Part shown: in pieces, positions 42,186-50,819 of the stretch
Numbering within the stretch: position 1 is the stretch's first letter
Layout: each line of letters begins with the position of its first letter
Assembly (NCBI RefSeq): GCF_030124145.1
Contig: NZ_JASKMS010000001.1
Coordinates: 540,665 to 604,664, forward strand
DNA length: 64,000 nt
Source of the DNA: Streptomyces sp. 378
Lineage (GTDB): Bacteria > Actinomycetota > Actinomycetes > Streptomycetales > Streptomycetaceae
Direction: 5' to 3'
Notes under the pieces: model-generated
What the model was told of the DNA's origin: nothing
What the model saw: the letters and a program-made list of their open reading frames with translations, nothing else
Database searches by the model: none
Program-made: the position numbers and the translations under genes

Positions 42186-42551
42186 ATGGCCTACGTCTTC
42201 ATCTTCGGTTGTTTCCTCCTGCTGGGCGTGGCCAGTTCGCTGGCCGCACGCACCGGGTACCGCGGCACGGTCTGTGACCGGTCCGACGGGTACGAGGTCC
42301 CTGCGGAGGTGAAGTCCGACCCGGGGCTGAGGAAACGGGCGAACGACCTGGTGGCCTTCTGGTGCACCGGGGCCGCGGTGCTCAGCTTCGCCCCGTTGGT
42401 GCCGATCGGCACGGTCATCATGAGCGACGGTGGCCGAACGGTCCGCACCTGGGGACTTGTGGCCCTCGCCCTCTACGGCCTGGCCGTGGTGATCGTGGGG
42501 GCCTATCCGTTCGAGAAGATCAAGAGCCTGGGGCGGTCCCCCGAGCGGTGA
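42186..42551 (+). CDS. Small integral membrane protein of unknown function
   Basis: A 121-aa protein with three hydrophobic segments (YVFIFGCFLLLGVASSLAA, LVAFWCTGAAVLSFAPLVPI and WGLVALALYGLAVVIVGAYP) and a polar loop with one cysteine between the first two. The family is not recognised. The ATG at 42186 follows a run of short spacer after the candidate peptide. It is the last rightward gene before the leftward NAD-binding protein. Confidence 0.65.
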   Translation: MAYVFIFGCFLLLGVASSLAARTGYRGTVCDRSDGYEVPAEVKSDPGLRKRANDLVAFWCTGAAVLSFAPLVPIGTVIMSDGGRTVRTWGLVALALYGLAVVIVGAYPFEKIKSLGRSPER

Positions 42552-42705
42552 ACAGAGCCGGGCTGCTGCAGTCGCGCGGCCGGCCGGAGCGGACGCGGGA
42601 ACCCGACCACCGCGCCGGGTCTCCACCATGTCCGGACACCGAAATGGCGTCGGCACTCAGTGGTTGCCCCTCGACGACGCCTCATCACCCCGGCCGAGAA
42701 GGGGC

Positions 42706-44658
42706 CTAGGCGTCAGTGGTTCGCACCCCCATCCGTGACGGACGGCCGAGGAGTTCGGCCAGGCCGTGGCGCGTCGCGGCGAGTACCACGCGGTCCTCGG
42801 GCCGCAGGACATAGCCGGAGTGCAGGTCCCATACGAGTCCGCCGGGACGGTCGGCACCGTGGTGCGCCGGTGTGGCGGCGAGGTCCGGCAGTCGCTCGCC
42901 CGGTTCCGCCGTGTCCAGCGCCAGAACGCGCCACTTGCCCGGACGGAACGTCTCGGCGATGGTGCGCCCTTCCAACTGCGGGTGCCCGGCGACAGTGAGG
43001 GCGGCGAAGAGCAGGACGCGGCGTTCGACGGGTATGGCCCCGAGGACCTGGCGGCCCATCATCGCCCCGGCGAAGGCGGGGGCAGCGAGAGTGGAGACAC
43101 TGCGGCTGCGGGTGAGGGCGCGCGGGTGGGCGGTGCGCAGGGTGCGGTAGACAGCGGTGGCGAAGGCGTCGTCGTACAGGCGCAGGGCCACCCGCAGGTC
43201 CGGTTTGACGGAGCGTGCGTACAGGACGGACTCGAGGTTGGTGGTGTCGTGGCTGGTGAGGGCCAGCAGGGAGTGCGCGCGGTGGATCTTTGCGGCCTCC
43301 AGCACGCCCTCCTGGGTGGCGTCGCCGAGGACGGTGGGGACGCGCAGTCGGCGTGCGAGCGGGATGCCGCGCGCATCCGGGTCCTCCTCGACGCACACCA
43401 CGGGAATGTCGAGCTCCCGCAGACGGGCCAGCACCCGGGTGCCGACCTTGCCCAGGCCGACCAGGACGACGTGGCCGGACAGGCCACGGGGCGGCCGGCG
43501 CAGCGCGGATGCCGTGCGGAACGTGCCCAGCGCCTCCAGCACGGCCGCGAGCAGGACGGGCATCAGCAGCAGACCGGCCAGTCCGGCGAGGAGCTGGAGC
43601 ACCTGACGCGCGGTGGGCTCGTCGAGGGCCGGGTCGCCGATCGCGAACAGGTCGAGCAAGGTGAGGTAGGCGGCGTGCAGCGGGTGGTGCTCGGTGGTCA
43701 GCCAGGTCGCGACGGCCACCCCCAGGACGCAGCCCAGGAGCCCGGCCAGTGACCAGCGCAGCCGGCGCGAGAACAGCGAGCCCAGCGGCAGTCCACGCGC
43801 CGCCAGCCGTCGAGGTGCGGAACCGGAAGCTGTGTGCGTGACGGTTTCGAGGACCACCGTGCCGCGCCCGGTGGCGCCCGCGACCGTGTCGTCGTCCGGG
43901 AGGAGAATCGGCGCCTCCCGGCCGCTGGCGTCCGAACCCTCCGCTCCGGCCGGGTCGTTGGTGGTCGACGACAGCAGCGCCAGGGTGCACAGGCCTGGAT
44001 CGGCCACCCGGCCGTGACCGGGTGGAGTGCGTTCCACGGCACGCAGGAGCAGGCCGTCGGCCTGGACGACCTTGCTGGTGCCCGCGACGGCGGTGGCCGC
44101 GAGTGCGGGTGCCGCGGTGTCGGCGTCCGACAGAACGGTGGTGGAGGTGTCCAGGGCCTCGGGGTCCAGGCCGGGGACGGCGAGGGTGGCGGCCTGGTCG
44201 AGGAGTTCTTCCAGGTGCTGTCCGAGCTTGCGGTTGTAGAGACGGATGACCAGGCGCAGCCGGGGGTTGAGACGGCGGGCGGCCAGCGCGGCGCGGATGT
44301 TGGTCTCGTCGTCGTCATGCACGAGCGCCAGCGCGGCGGCCTCACGCACGCCCACCTCGGCCAGGGCGGCTTCGTCGAGTACGGGAGTCTCGACGATGCG
44401 GGCTGTGCCGGTCGCCCCGGAATCGGCCGCGTCCTCCGTGCGGTTCATGGCGGCCTGTATCCGGCCGAGCAGCGCGGCGGCGCGCGCCCTTCCGGTGGTG
44501 ACGCCGGACCGCCGCGAGGGCGGTACGACCAGAGTGACCCGCTCCCGGTACACCGTGGCGACTTCGGCGGCCAGCCGCTCCGCGAGCGCGTCGTCCCCGC
44601 ACACGATCATGTGGCCCGACTGCGGCACGCCGGACGCGGGCTGAGGGAACGTGATCAT
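42706..44658 (-). CDS. Twin-RCK NAD-binding membrane protein (potassium-channel related)
   Basis: A 650-aa protein with two Rossmann NAD-binding (TrkA-N) domains, one at the N-terminus (HMIVCGDDALAERLAAEVA) and one after the membrane part (GHVVLVGLGKVGTRVLARL). The membrane region (about residues 280-385) has two helices (WSLAGLLGCVLGVAVATWL and VLQLLAGLAGLLLMPVLLAA). Between them, where a channel filter should be, it reads LLDLFAIGDPALDE, so TVGYGD is missing. It may be a regulator or a non-selective relative of CASTOR/POLLUX-type channels. The ATG at 44658 has GGAGG upstream and overlaps a small upstream frame in ATGA. Confidence 0.88.
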   Translation of the reverse strand: MITFPQPASGVPQSGHMIVCGDDALAERLAAEVATVYRERVTLVVPPSRRSGVTTGRARAAALLGRIQAAMNRTEDAADSGATGTARIVETPVLDEAALAEVGVREAAALALVHDDDETNIRAALAARRLNPRLRLVIRLYNRKLGQHLEELLDQAATLAVPGLDPEALDTSTTVLSDADTAAPALAATAVAGTSKVVQADGLLLRAVERTPPGHGRVADPGLCTLALLSSTTNDPAGAEGSDASGREAPILLPDDDTVAGATGRGTVVLETVTHTASGSAPRRLAARGLPLGSLFSRRLRWSLAGLLGCVLGVAVATWLTTEHHPLHAAYLTLLDLFAIGDPALDEPTARQVLQLLAGLAGLLLMPVLLAAVLEALGTFRTASALRRPPRGLSGHVVLVGLGKVGTRVLARLRELDIPVVCVEEDPDARGIPLARRLRVPTVLGDATQEGVLEAAKIHRAHSLLALTSHDTTNLESVLYARSVKPDLRVALRLYDDAFATAVYRTLRTAHPRALTRSRSVSTLAAPAFAGAMMGRQVLGAIPVERRVLLFAALTVAGHPQLEGRTIAETFRPGKWRVLALDTAEPGERLPDLAATPAHHGADRPGGLVWDLHSGYVLRPEDRVVLAATRHGLAELLGRPSRMGVRTTDA

Positions 44659-44801
44659 GCCGTACGGCACCTCCGGATCAGGCGGAGGAGAAGCCGCGCA
44701 GGGGCGTGTACCGCACCAAGGACCACTCCGAAGACCGTCATGAGCACCACGTCGGGGCCCCCGTTCGGCGAAGCTTCTCCGGCTTCTTCCGTCAAGATCA
44801 C
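44655..44801 (-). CDS. Candidate small leader protein coupled to the twin-RCK gene
   Basis: A 48-aa frame from GTG 44801 ends in VLMTVFGVVLGAVHAPARLL, then LRLIRRCRTA, a short hydrophobic helix with a basic tail. Its TGA overlaps the twin-RCK start codon in ATGA, the arrangement of coupled genes. An internal ATG at 44741 would give 28 aa. Ribosome sites are modest, so existence rests on the overlap and membrane-like composition. Confidence 0.45.
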   Translation of the reverse strand: MILTEEAGEASPNGGPDVVLMTVFGVVLGAVHAPARLLLRLIRRCRTA

Positions 44802-44979
44802 CGACCGGACTTCCCGGCACACCGCTGGGAACGGTACAGGTTCCTGACGTGGTGTCACAGGGCGTCGGCACCGCTTCGCCCGCCGACCGTCCGACTGTTC
44901 GGAGTGCGGCATTGCAGCCGCGTGAAGATTGCCGGAATCAGGCAATGCCTCACCCGTTGCCCGCGTGTGACGATGCCTG

Positions 44980-45500
44980 CGACAACGGGGGAAGGACAAG
45001 GAGGGGCGGTGTGCGCGGAGTGCCTGGTTTCTGGGGCTCGGCACAGCGGGGGGCGTCCTCCTTGTCCTGTCGTTCCACCTTGACGGCGTCCTCGAAGGAC
45101 CGCTCTACGGAGTCGCCGTGGTGGACGGCCGGCTCGACGGGCTGCTGCCCCTGCCGGTGATCGCCGGGTTCTTGTCCATGCTCGGTTCCTCAGGGGCGAT
45201 CGTCATGGGGATCGCCGGACCGGCCCCGGTGAGGGCCGCGGTGATCGAGGTGCCGGCCGGTGTCCTCACCGGCTGGTTCGCCCAGGGCCACGCCACGAGC
45301 TCCGTCGCCATCGCGGCGGGAGGAGTCTTCGTCCTTCTCGAACTGCCTGCAGTAGAGGCGCACCCTCGACCTCTGCTCGCGGTACATCCCCGTCGCGGTG
45401 CGCGGCGCGGTCACCCTGCGGGGTGTGAAGGCCGACCTGAAGGGCGTCGCCCTCGTCAGCGTCGCCGAGCTGGCGAGGCTGACGAACATGGACCCCCAAG
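44980..45500 (+). pseudogene. Decayed coding stretch with an NfeD-like membrane segment
   Basis: An open frame without a clear start reads LGLGTAGGVLLVLSFHLDGV, then LPLPVIAGFLSMLGSSGAIV and PAGVLTGWFAQ, resembling the N-terminal membrane part of NfeD-like proteins. After about 45300 the frame turns arginine-rich. A different frame (from 45364, RYIPVAVRGAVTLRGVKADL) then looks protein-like. Frame changes and the missing start suggest remnants rather than a working gene. The rest of the gap from 44802 to 45630 has nothing I can name. Confidence 0.35.
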
Positions 45501-45630
45501 GACCACATCACCCAGCGCTGAGACCTTCCTCACAGAGCGCACACCCCGAGAGCTGCTCAAGCAAGATCCACACAGGAGCGTGGACCGCCGACGGCCCATG
45601 CCCAGAGACGGACATCACACCGCAGAAACA

Positions 45631-45668
45631 GGAACGGGCGGCATCGCCATCGCGATGCCGCCCGTTCC
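45631..45668 (-). terminator. Terminator hairpin for tRNA-Leu
   Basis: A perfect 17-bp stem (GGAACGGGCGGCATCGC / GCGATGCCGCCCGTTCC) with a CATC loop lies 35 bp beyond the 3' end of the leftward tRNA-Leu gene. Confidence 0.85.
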
Positions 45669-45703
45669 ATCGGTGCAACCAGAGCACTTTCGTCGGTGCT
45701 CCG

Positions 45704-45790
45704 TGGTGCGCGAGGGGGGAGTTGAACCCCCACGCCCTTGCGGGCACTGGAACCTGAATCCAGCGCGTCTGCCTATTCCGCCACCCGCGC
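45704..45790 (-). tRNA. tRNA-Leu (anticodon CAG)
   Basis: On the minus strand the gene begins GCGCGGGTGGCGGAATAGGC. The anticodon stem-loop is CTGGA-TTCAGGT-TCCAG with anticodon CAG. There is a long variable arm (GTGCCCGCAAGGGCGT), then a T arm with GGTTCAACTCC. The acceptor arm pairs GCGCGGG with CTCGCGC and is followed by A and an encoded CCA. The 87-nt length is right for tRNA-Leu. A strong terminator follows. Confidence 0.96.
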
Positions 45791-46261
45791 ATTGGGTGCG
45801 TCCTGGGCGTCTGCCCCTTGGGGCGGGCGCCTTCCGACACCCAGAACATTAGCACGCTGGAAGGGGTGGGTTCACATCCCTTATCTCCGCAGGCAGACAC
45901 CCGGCGGAACCTTCGATGTCCCCGCCACGTATCAGGCGTACCGGTCCACGTATCAACCTCGTACCGGTACCCGCCGTCTCCGCAGGAGGGGGTCCGGGTC
46001 CACAGTCGGGTGCGGGACACTGGTCCACGGCCGCCTCTACGATCCATGCCAGGCATACGCGAGGCGGTCACGCGCAGCAGTACCACCGGAGGAGTTCGAA
46101 GACGAGCTCCACAGGGAACTTCGTCCTGCGTCGACACCCATCGGCGGAGCTGACAGGGGGAACCAGCCGATCGAGCGGCGCGTGGATACGATCAGTAAGC
46201 AGTACCAGGCAAGTGGCCCGCAGGGCAGTACACAGGACGGCAGCGACGGAGGAGGTGCCCC
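45791..46261. other. Gene-free region upstream of the fhaA operon
   Basis: This 471-bp gap separates tRNA-Leu and the divergent fhaA operon and must hold both promoters. The frames crossing it are shadows. I see AT-richer patches near 45846-45860 and near 46190-46205, but no confident promoter or operator. Confidence 0.5.
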
Positions 46262-47125
46262 ATGGGAGTCCTGAAGAAGTTCGAGCAGCGTCTCGAAGGT
46301 CTGGTCAACGGCACCTTCGCCAAGGTGTTCAAGTCCGAGGTCCAGCCCGTGGAGATCGCTGGAGCTCTCCAGCGTGAGTGCGACAACAACGCCACCATCT
46401 GGAACCGCGACCGGACGGTCGTTCCCAACGACTTCATCGTCGAGCTGAGCACCCCGGACTTCGAGCGGCTCAGCCCTTACTCGGGCCAGCTCGGCGACGA
46501 GCTCGCCGGCATGGTCCGCGACTACGCCAAACAGCAGCGCTACACCTTCATGGGCCCGATCAAGGTGCACCTGGAGAAGGCGGACGACCTCGACACCGGC
46601 CTGTACCGGGTGCGCAGCCGTACGCTCGCCTCCTCCAGCAGCCAGCAGGGCGGCCCGGGGGGCGGCGCCGCGCCCGCCGCGCCGGGCGGACGCCCCGGCG
46701 GCTACGGCTACCCGCCGTCCGCCGCGCCCGGCGGCGCCCCGCCCATGCCCGCCTCGCCGCCTCCCGGCGGCCGCCCCGGCGGGTACGGTTACCCGCCCGC
46801 CGCGAGCGCCCAGCGGCCCCCGGCCGCCCCGGCCGCCGGCGGACGAACCCGCCACTGGATCGAGATCAACGGCACCCGCCATCAGATCTCCCGCGCCACG
46901 CTGGTGCTGGGCCGCAGCACCGACGCCGACGTGCGGATCGACGACCCCGGCGTCTCCCGCCGGCACTGCGAGATCCGGACCGGAACGCCCTCGACGATCC
47001 AGGATCTCGGATCCACCAACGGCATCGTGGTGGACGGGCAGCACACCACCCGCGCTACGCTCCGCGACGGCTCGCGGATCGTCGTGGGCAGCACCACCAT
47101 CATTTACCGGCAAGCCGAAGGGTGA
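46262..47125 (+). CDS. fhaA: FhaA: DUF3662 and FHA-domain protein
   Basis: A 287-aa cytoplasmic regulator of cell-wall synthesis. The N-terminal FhaA domain (MGVLKKFEQRLEGLVNGTFA to YTFMGPIKVHLEKADD, residues 1-115) is followed by a Gly/Pro/Tyr-rich linker with a repeated RPGGYGYPP. The C-terminal FHA domain has the phosphothreonine-binding residues in LGRSTDADV, SRRHCEI and GSTNG. In mycobacteria FhaA binds PknB-phosphorylated MviN. The ATG at 46262 has GGAGGAGG upstream. It is the first gene of the operon that ends with pknB. Confidence 0.95.
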   Translation: MGVLKKFEQRLEGLVNGTFAKVFKSEVQPVEIAGALQRECDNNATIWNRDRTVVPNDFIVELSTPDFERLSPYSGQLGDELAGMVRDYAKQQRYTFMGPIKVHLEKADDLDTGLYRVRSRTLASSSSQQGGPGGGAAPAAPGGRPGGYGYPPSAAPGGAPPMPASPPPGGRPGGYGYPPAASAQRPPAAPAAGGRTRHWIEINGTRHQISRATLVLGRSTDADVRIDDPGVSRRHCEIRTGTPSTIQDLGSTNGIVVDGQHTTRATLRDGSRIVVGSTTIIYRQAEG

Positions 47126-47135
47126 AGCGGGGGCA

Positions 47136-47645
47136 ATGTCAGAGCTGACCCTCACGGTCATGCGGCTGGGTTTCCTGGCCGTACTGTGGCTGTTCGTGAT
47201 CGTGGCCGTGCAGGTCATCCGCAGCGACCTGTTCGGTACGCGCGTCACCCAGCGCGGATCGCGCCGCGAGGCAGGCCGGCAGCAGCAGGCCGCCCGCCAG
47301 GCGCCGCCACCCCAGCGCCAGCAGCCCACCGGCGGCCGGCGCGGCCGTAACGCCCCCACCAAGCTGGTCGTGACCGAGGGCACCCTCACGGGCACCACGG
47401 TCGCGCTCCAGGGCCAGACCATCACCCTGGGCCGGGCGCACGACTCGACGATCGTGCTGGACGACGACTACGCCTCCAGCCGCCATGCCAGGATCTACCC
47501 GGACCGCGACGGCCAGTGGATCGTCGAGGACCTCGGCTCCACCAACGGCACGTACCTGGACCGGTCCCGGCTGACGACTCCCACACCGATTGCGCTGGGC
47601 GCGCCGATCCGCATCGGCAAGACCGTCATCGAGCTGCGGAAGTAG
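47136..47645 (+). CDS. fhaB: FhaB: membrane-anchored FHA-domain protein
   Basis: A 169-aa protein with one N-terminal membrane helix (LGFLAVLWLFVIVAVQVI), a basic Gln/Arg/Pro linker and a C-terminal FHA domain (ITLGRAHDSTIVLDDDYASS, then RHARIY and DLGSTNGTYLD). In mycobacteria FhaB (FipA) links PknA/PknB signalling to the divisome. It starts 10 bp after fhaA. A 140-bp gap follows before pstP. Confidence 0.94.
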   Translation: MSELTLTVMRLGFLAVLWLFVIVAVQVIRSDLFGTRVTQRGSRREAGRQQQAARQAPPPQRQQPTGGRRGRNAPTKLVVTEGTLTGTTVALQGQTITLGRAHDSTIVLDDDYASSRHARIYPDRDGQWIVEDLGSTNGTYLDRSRLTTPTPIALGAPIRIGKTVIELRK

Positions 47646-47785
47646 TGCTACATCATGGATAGGCGCGAGCGGAGCGAGCACGCAGCGGCGGGCCCCACCC
47701 CGGCCCCCGGCGCGCTCCCGACCGGAGGGTGGGCAGTGTGGCTCGACACGACCGGCTGTACCCGGAGCCGACAGGCGAGGTGCGC

Positions 47786-49339
47786 ATGAGTCTGTCACTG
47801 CGCTTCGCGGCCGGATCGCACAAGGGCATGATCCGGGAGGGCAACGAGGACTCCGGATACGCCGGCCCGCGCCTGCTCGCCATCGCCGACGGCATGGGCG
47901 GCGCCGCGGCCGGTGAGGTCGCCTCCTCCGAGGCCATCTCCACCATCGTCGCGCTCGACGACGACGTCCCCGGCTCCGACCTCCTCACCTCGCTCGGCAC
48001 GGCGGTGCAGCGCGCCAACGACCAGTTGCGCTCGATGGTCGAGGACGACCCCCAGCTGGAGGGCATGGGGACCACCCTCACCGCCCTGCTGTGGACGGGC
48101 CAGCGCCTCGGCCTGGTCCACGTCGGCGACTCGCGCGCCTACCTGCTCCGCGACGGCGTCCTCACGCAGATCACCCAGGACCACACCTGGGTGCAGCGCC
48201 TGGTCGACGAGGGCCGCATCACCGAGGAGGAGGCCACCACGCACCCGCAGCGCTCGCTGCTGATGCGCGCCCTCGGATCCGGCGACCACGTCGAGCCCGA
48301 CCTGTCCATCCGCGAGGTCCGCGCCGGCGACCGCTACCTGATCTGCTCCGACGGCCTGTCCGGCGTGGTGTCCCACCAGACCCTGGAGGACACCCTCGCC
48401 AGCTACCAGGGCCCCCAGGAGACCGTCCAGAACCTGATCGAGCTGGCGCTGCGCGGCGGCGGCCCGGACAACATCACGGTCATCATCGCCGACGTCCTCG
48501 ACCTGGACACCGGCGACACCCTCGCCGGTCAGCTGTCCGACACCCCGGTGGTGGTCGGCGCCGTCGCGGAGAACCAGCACCAGCTGCACGACAACGGCAT
48601 CATGCAGACCCCCGCCGGCCGCGCCTCCGGGCTCGGCCGTCAGAGGCACGGCCAGGGCGGGGGCGGCGAGTTCGGCCCGCCCGGCTCCGGCGACACCACC
48701 GGCTACATCCCGGCGGGCGGCTTCGACTACGGCGACGACGACTTCGCCAAGCCCCGCAAGAAGGGCCGGTGGCTGAAGAGATCCCTCTACACCGTCCTCG
48801 CGCTGGCCGTCATCGGCGGCGGCCTGTACGGCGGATACCGCTGGACGCAGACCCAGTACTACGTCGGCGCCGAGGACGAGCACGTCGCGCTGTACCGGGG
48901 CATCAGCCAGGACCTGGCCTGGGTCTCGCTCTCGAAGGTCGAGAAGGACCACCCCGAGATCGAACTCAAGTACCTGCCGCCCTACCAGCAGAAGCTGGTC
49001 GAGGCGACGATCCCCGAGGGCGGTCTGAAGGACGCCCAGGCGAAGATCCAGGAACTGTCGGTGCAGGCCTCCGCGTGCAAGAAGCAGGCGCAGCGGCGCG
49101 AAGCCGAGAGCCAGAACAACTCCAAGACCGGCGAAGGCGAGGCCGGGGGCACCACGGGAACCACTCCCGCCTCCTTCACGTCCAAGGCCACACCGACGCC
49201 GAACCCGTCCAGCCCGTCGGGTTCACCCTCGGCGCCGGAGAAGTCCACGCCCCCGACCACGACCGCACCCACTCCCAGCCCCGGCCCCAGCCTCTCGGAG
49301 GAAGAGCAGAAGGTCGTCTCGCTGTGCGGTAAGCAGTAG
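47786..49339 (+). CDS. pstP: PstP: membrane PP2C-family Ser/Thr phosphatase
   Basis: A 517-aa metal-dependent phosphatase that reverses PknA/PknB phosphorylation. PP2C motifs appear in order: NEDSGYAGPRLLAIADGMGG, HVGDSRAYLLRDG, SDGLSGVV and GGPDNITVIIAD, supplying the metal-binding aspartates. A linker and one membrane helix (LYTVLALAVIGGGLYGGY) lead to an outside domain ending in a Thr/Pro/Ser-rich tail. The ATG at 47786 is preferred over an upstream in-frame start because family homology begins there and GAGG precedes it. Confidence 0.95.
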   Translation: MSLSLRFAAGSHKGMIREGNEDSGYAGPRLLAIADGMGGAAAGEVASSEAISTIVALDDDVPGSDLLTSLGTAVQRANDQLRSMVEDDPQLEGMGTTLTALLWTGQRLGLVHVGDSRAYLLRDGVLTQITQDHTWVQRLVDEGRITEEEATTHPQRSLLMRALGSGDHVEPDLSIREVRAGDRYLICSDGLSGVVSHQTLEDTLASYQGPQETVQNLIELALRGGGPDNITVIIADVLDLDTGDTLAGQLSDTPVVVGAVAENQHQLHDNGIMQTPAGRASGLGRQRHGQGGGGEFGPPGSGDTTGYIPAGGFDYGDDDFAKPRKKGRWLKRSLYTVLALAVIGGGLYGGYRWTQTQYYVGAEDEHVALYRGISQDLAWVSLSKVEKDHPEIELKYLPPYQQKLVEATIPEGGLKDAQAKIQELSVQASACKKQAQRREAESQNNSKTGEGEAGGTTGTTPASFTSKATPTPNPSSPSGSPSAPEKSTPPTTTAPTPSPGPSLSEEEQKVVSLCGKQ

Positions 49340-49361
49340 CCGTGAGAGGCCCTGTCACACG

Positions 49362-50819
49362 ATGAGCGGTACGAATACGTCGCACTCGCCGACGCACCAC
49401 ACGTCCACGATCGGCGCCATCGGCGCGCCGAGCCGGCGCAACACCGAGCTCGCGCTGCTGGTGTTCGCCGTAGTCATCCCGGTGTTCGCCTACGCCAACG
49501 TCGGCCTGGCCCTGAACGACTCGGTGCCTCCGGGCCTGCTGAGCTACGGACTCGGGCTCGGGCTGCTCGCGGGTGTCGGCCATCTCGTCGTCCGGAAGTT
49601 CGCGCCGTACGCCGACCCCCTGATGCTGCCGCTGGCCACCCTGCTGAACGGGCTCGGTCTGGTGGCCATCTGGCGGCTGGACCAGTCGGAGAAGCTCCAG
49701 GCGAGCAGAACCTTCGTCGAAGCGGCACCGCGCCAGCTGCTGTACTCGGCGATGGGCGTCGCCCTGCTGGTGGTGGTGCTGATCTTCCTCAAGGACCACC
49801 GGGTCCTCCAGCGCTACACCTACATCTCCATGGCCGCGGCCCTGCTCCTGCTCGTGATGCCGTTGATCCCCGGCCTCAGCGCCCCGACCTACGGCGCCAA
49901 GATCTGGATCAAGATCCCTGGCCTCGGCACCCTCCAGCCCGGCGAGTTCGCGAAGATCGCCCTCGCGGTGTTCTTCGCCGGTTACCTCATGGTCAAGAGG
50001 GACGCCCTGGCCCTGGCCAGCCGTCGCTTCATGGGCCTGTACCTGCCGCGCGGCCGCGACCTCGGCCCGATCCTCGTCGTCTGGGTGATGTCGATCCTCA
50101 TCCTGGTCTTCGAGACCGACCTCGGTACATCCCTGCTGTTCTTCGGGATGTTCGTCATCATGCTGTATGTCGCCACCGAGCGAACCAGCTGGATCGTCTT
50201 CGGTCTGCTGATGTCCGCGGTCGGCGCCGTGGGCGTGGCGAGTTTCGAGCCGCACATCCAGACGCGTGTGCAGGCCTGGCTCGATCCCATGCGTGAGTTC
50301 GAACTCAGCCGGGCCGGCGTCCAGGACGGCGTCGTCCACTCCGAGCAGGCCATGCAGGCCCTGTGGGCCTTCGGTTCCGGCGGCACCCTCGGTACCGGCC
50401 TCGGGCAGGGGAACTCCGACCTCATCGGCTTCGCCGCCAACTCCGACTTCATCCTCGCCACCTTCGGCGAGGAGCTGGGCCTCGCCGGCGTCATGGCGAT
50501 CCTGTTGCTCTACGGCCTGATCATCGAGCGCGGTGTGCGCACCGCGCTCGCGGCCCGCGACCCGTTCGGCAAGCTGCTGGCCATCGGCCTGTCCGGCGCC
50601 TTCGGCCTCCAGGTCTTCGTCGTGGCCGGCGGTGTCATGGGCCTCATCCCGCTGACCGGTATGACGCTGCCGTTCGTGGCGTACGGCGGTTCCTCCGTGA
50701 TCGCCAACTGGGCCCTGATCGGCATCCTGCTGAGAATCAGCGACACGGCCCGCCGCCCGGCCCCCGCTCCCGCCGCCAACCCCGACGCCGAGATGACCCA
50801 GGTGGTCCGCCCGTCATGA
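49362..50819 (+). CDS. rodA: SEDS-family peptidoglycan polymerase (RodA/FtsW-like)
   Basis: A 485-aa, roughly ten-to-twelve-helix membrane glycosyltransferase that polymerises lipid II. Conserved family segments include GLGTLQPGEFAKIALAVFFA, TDLGTSLLFFGMFV, GTGLGQGNSD and the end motif AYGGSSVIANWALIGILLRI. It is coupled by an ATGA overlap to the class B penicillin-binding protein, the normal SEDS-bPBP pairing. In Streptomyces this pair acts in sporulation or lateral wall growth. Confidence 0.95.
   Translation: MSGTNTSHSPTHHTSTIGAIGAPSRRNTELALLVFAVVIPVFAYANVGLALNDSVPPGLLSYGLGLGLLAGVGHLVVRKFAPYADPLMLPLATLLNGLGLVAIWRLDQSEKLQASRTFVEAAPRQLLYSAMGVALLVVVLIFLKDHRVLQRYTYISMAAALLLLVMPLIPGLSAPTYGAKIWIKIPGLGTLQPGEFAKIALAVFFAGYLMVKRDALALASRRFMGLYLPRGRDLGPILVVWVMSILILVFETDLGTSLLFFGMFVIMLYVATERTSWIVFGLLMSAVGAVGVASFEPHIQTRVQAWLDPMREFELSRAGVQDGVVHSEQAMQALWAFGSGGTLGTGLGQGNSDLIGFAANSDFILATFGEELGLAGVMAILLLYGLIIERGVRTALAARDPFGKLLAIGLSGAFGLQVFVVAGGVMGLIPLTGMTLPFVAYGGSSVIANWALIGILLRISDTARRPAPAPAANPDAEMTQVVRPS

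Noticed and set aside
45738..46274. 178-codon plus-strand frame upstream of fhaA
   Set aside because: It runs across the tRNA-Leu gene and into the fhaA start in another frame, with no protein-like features.
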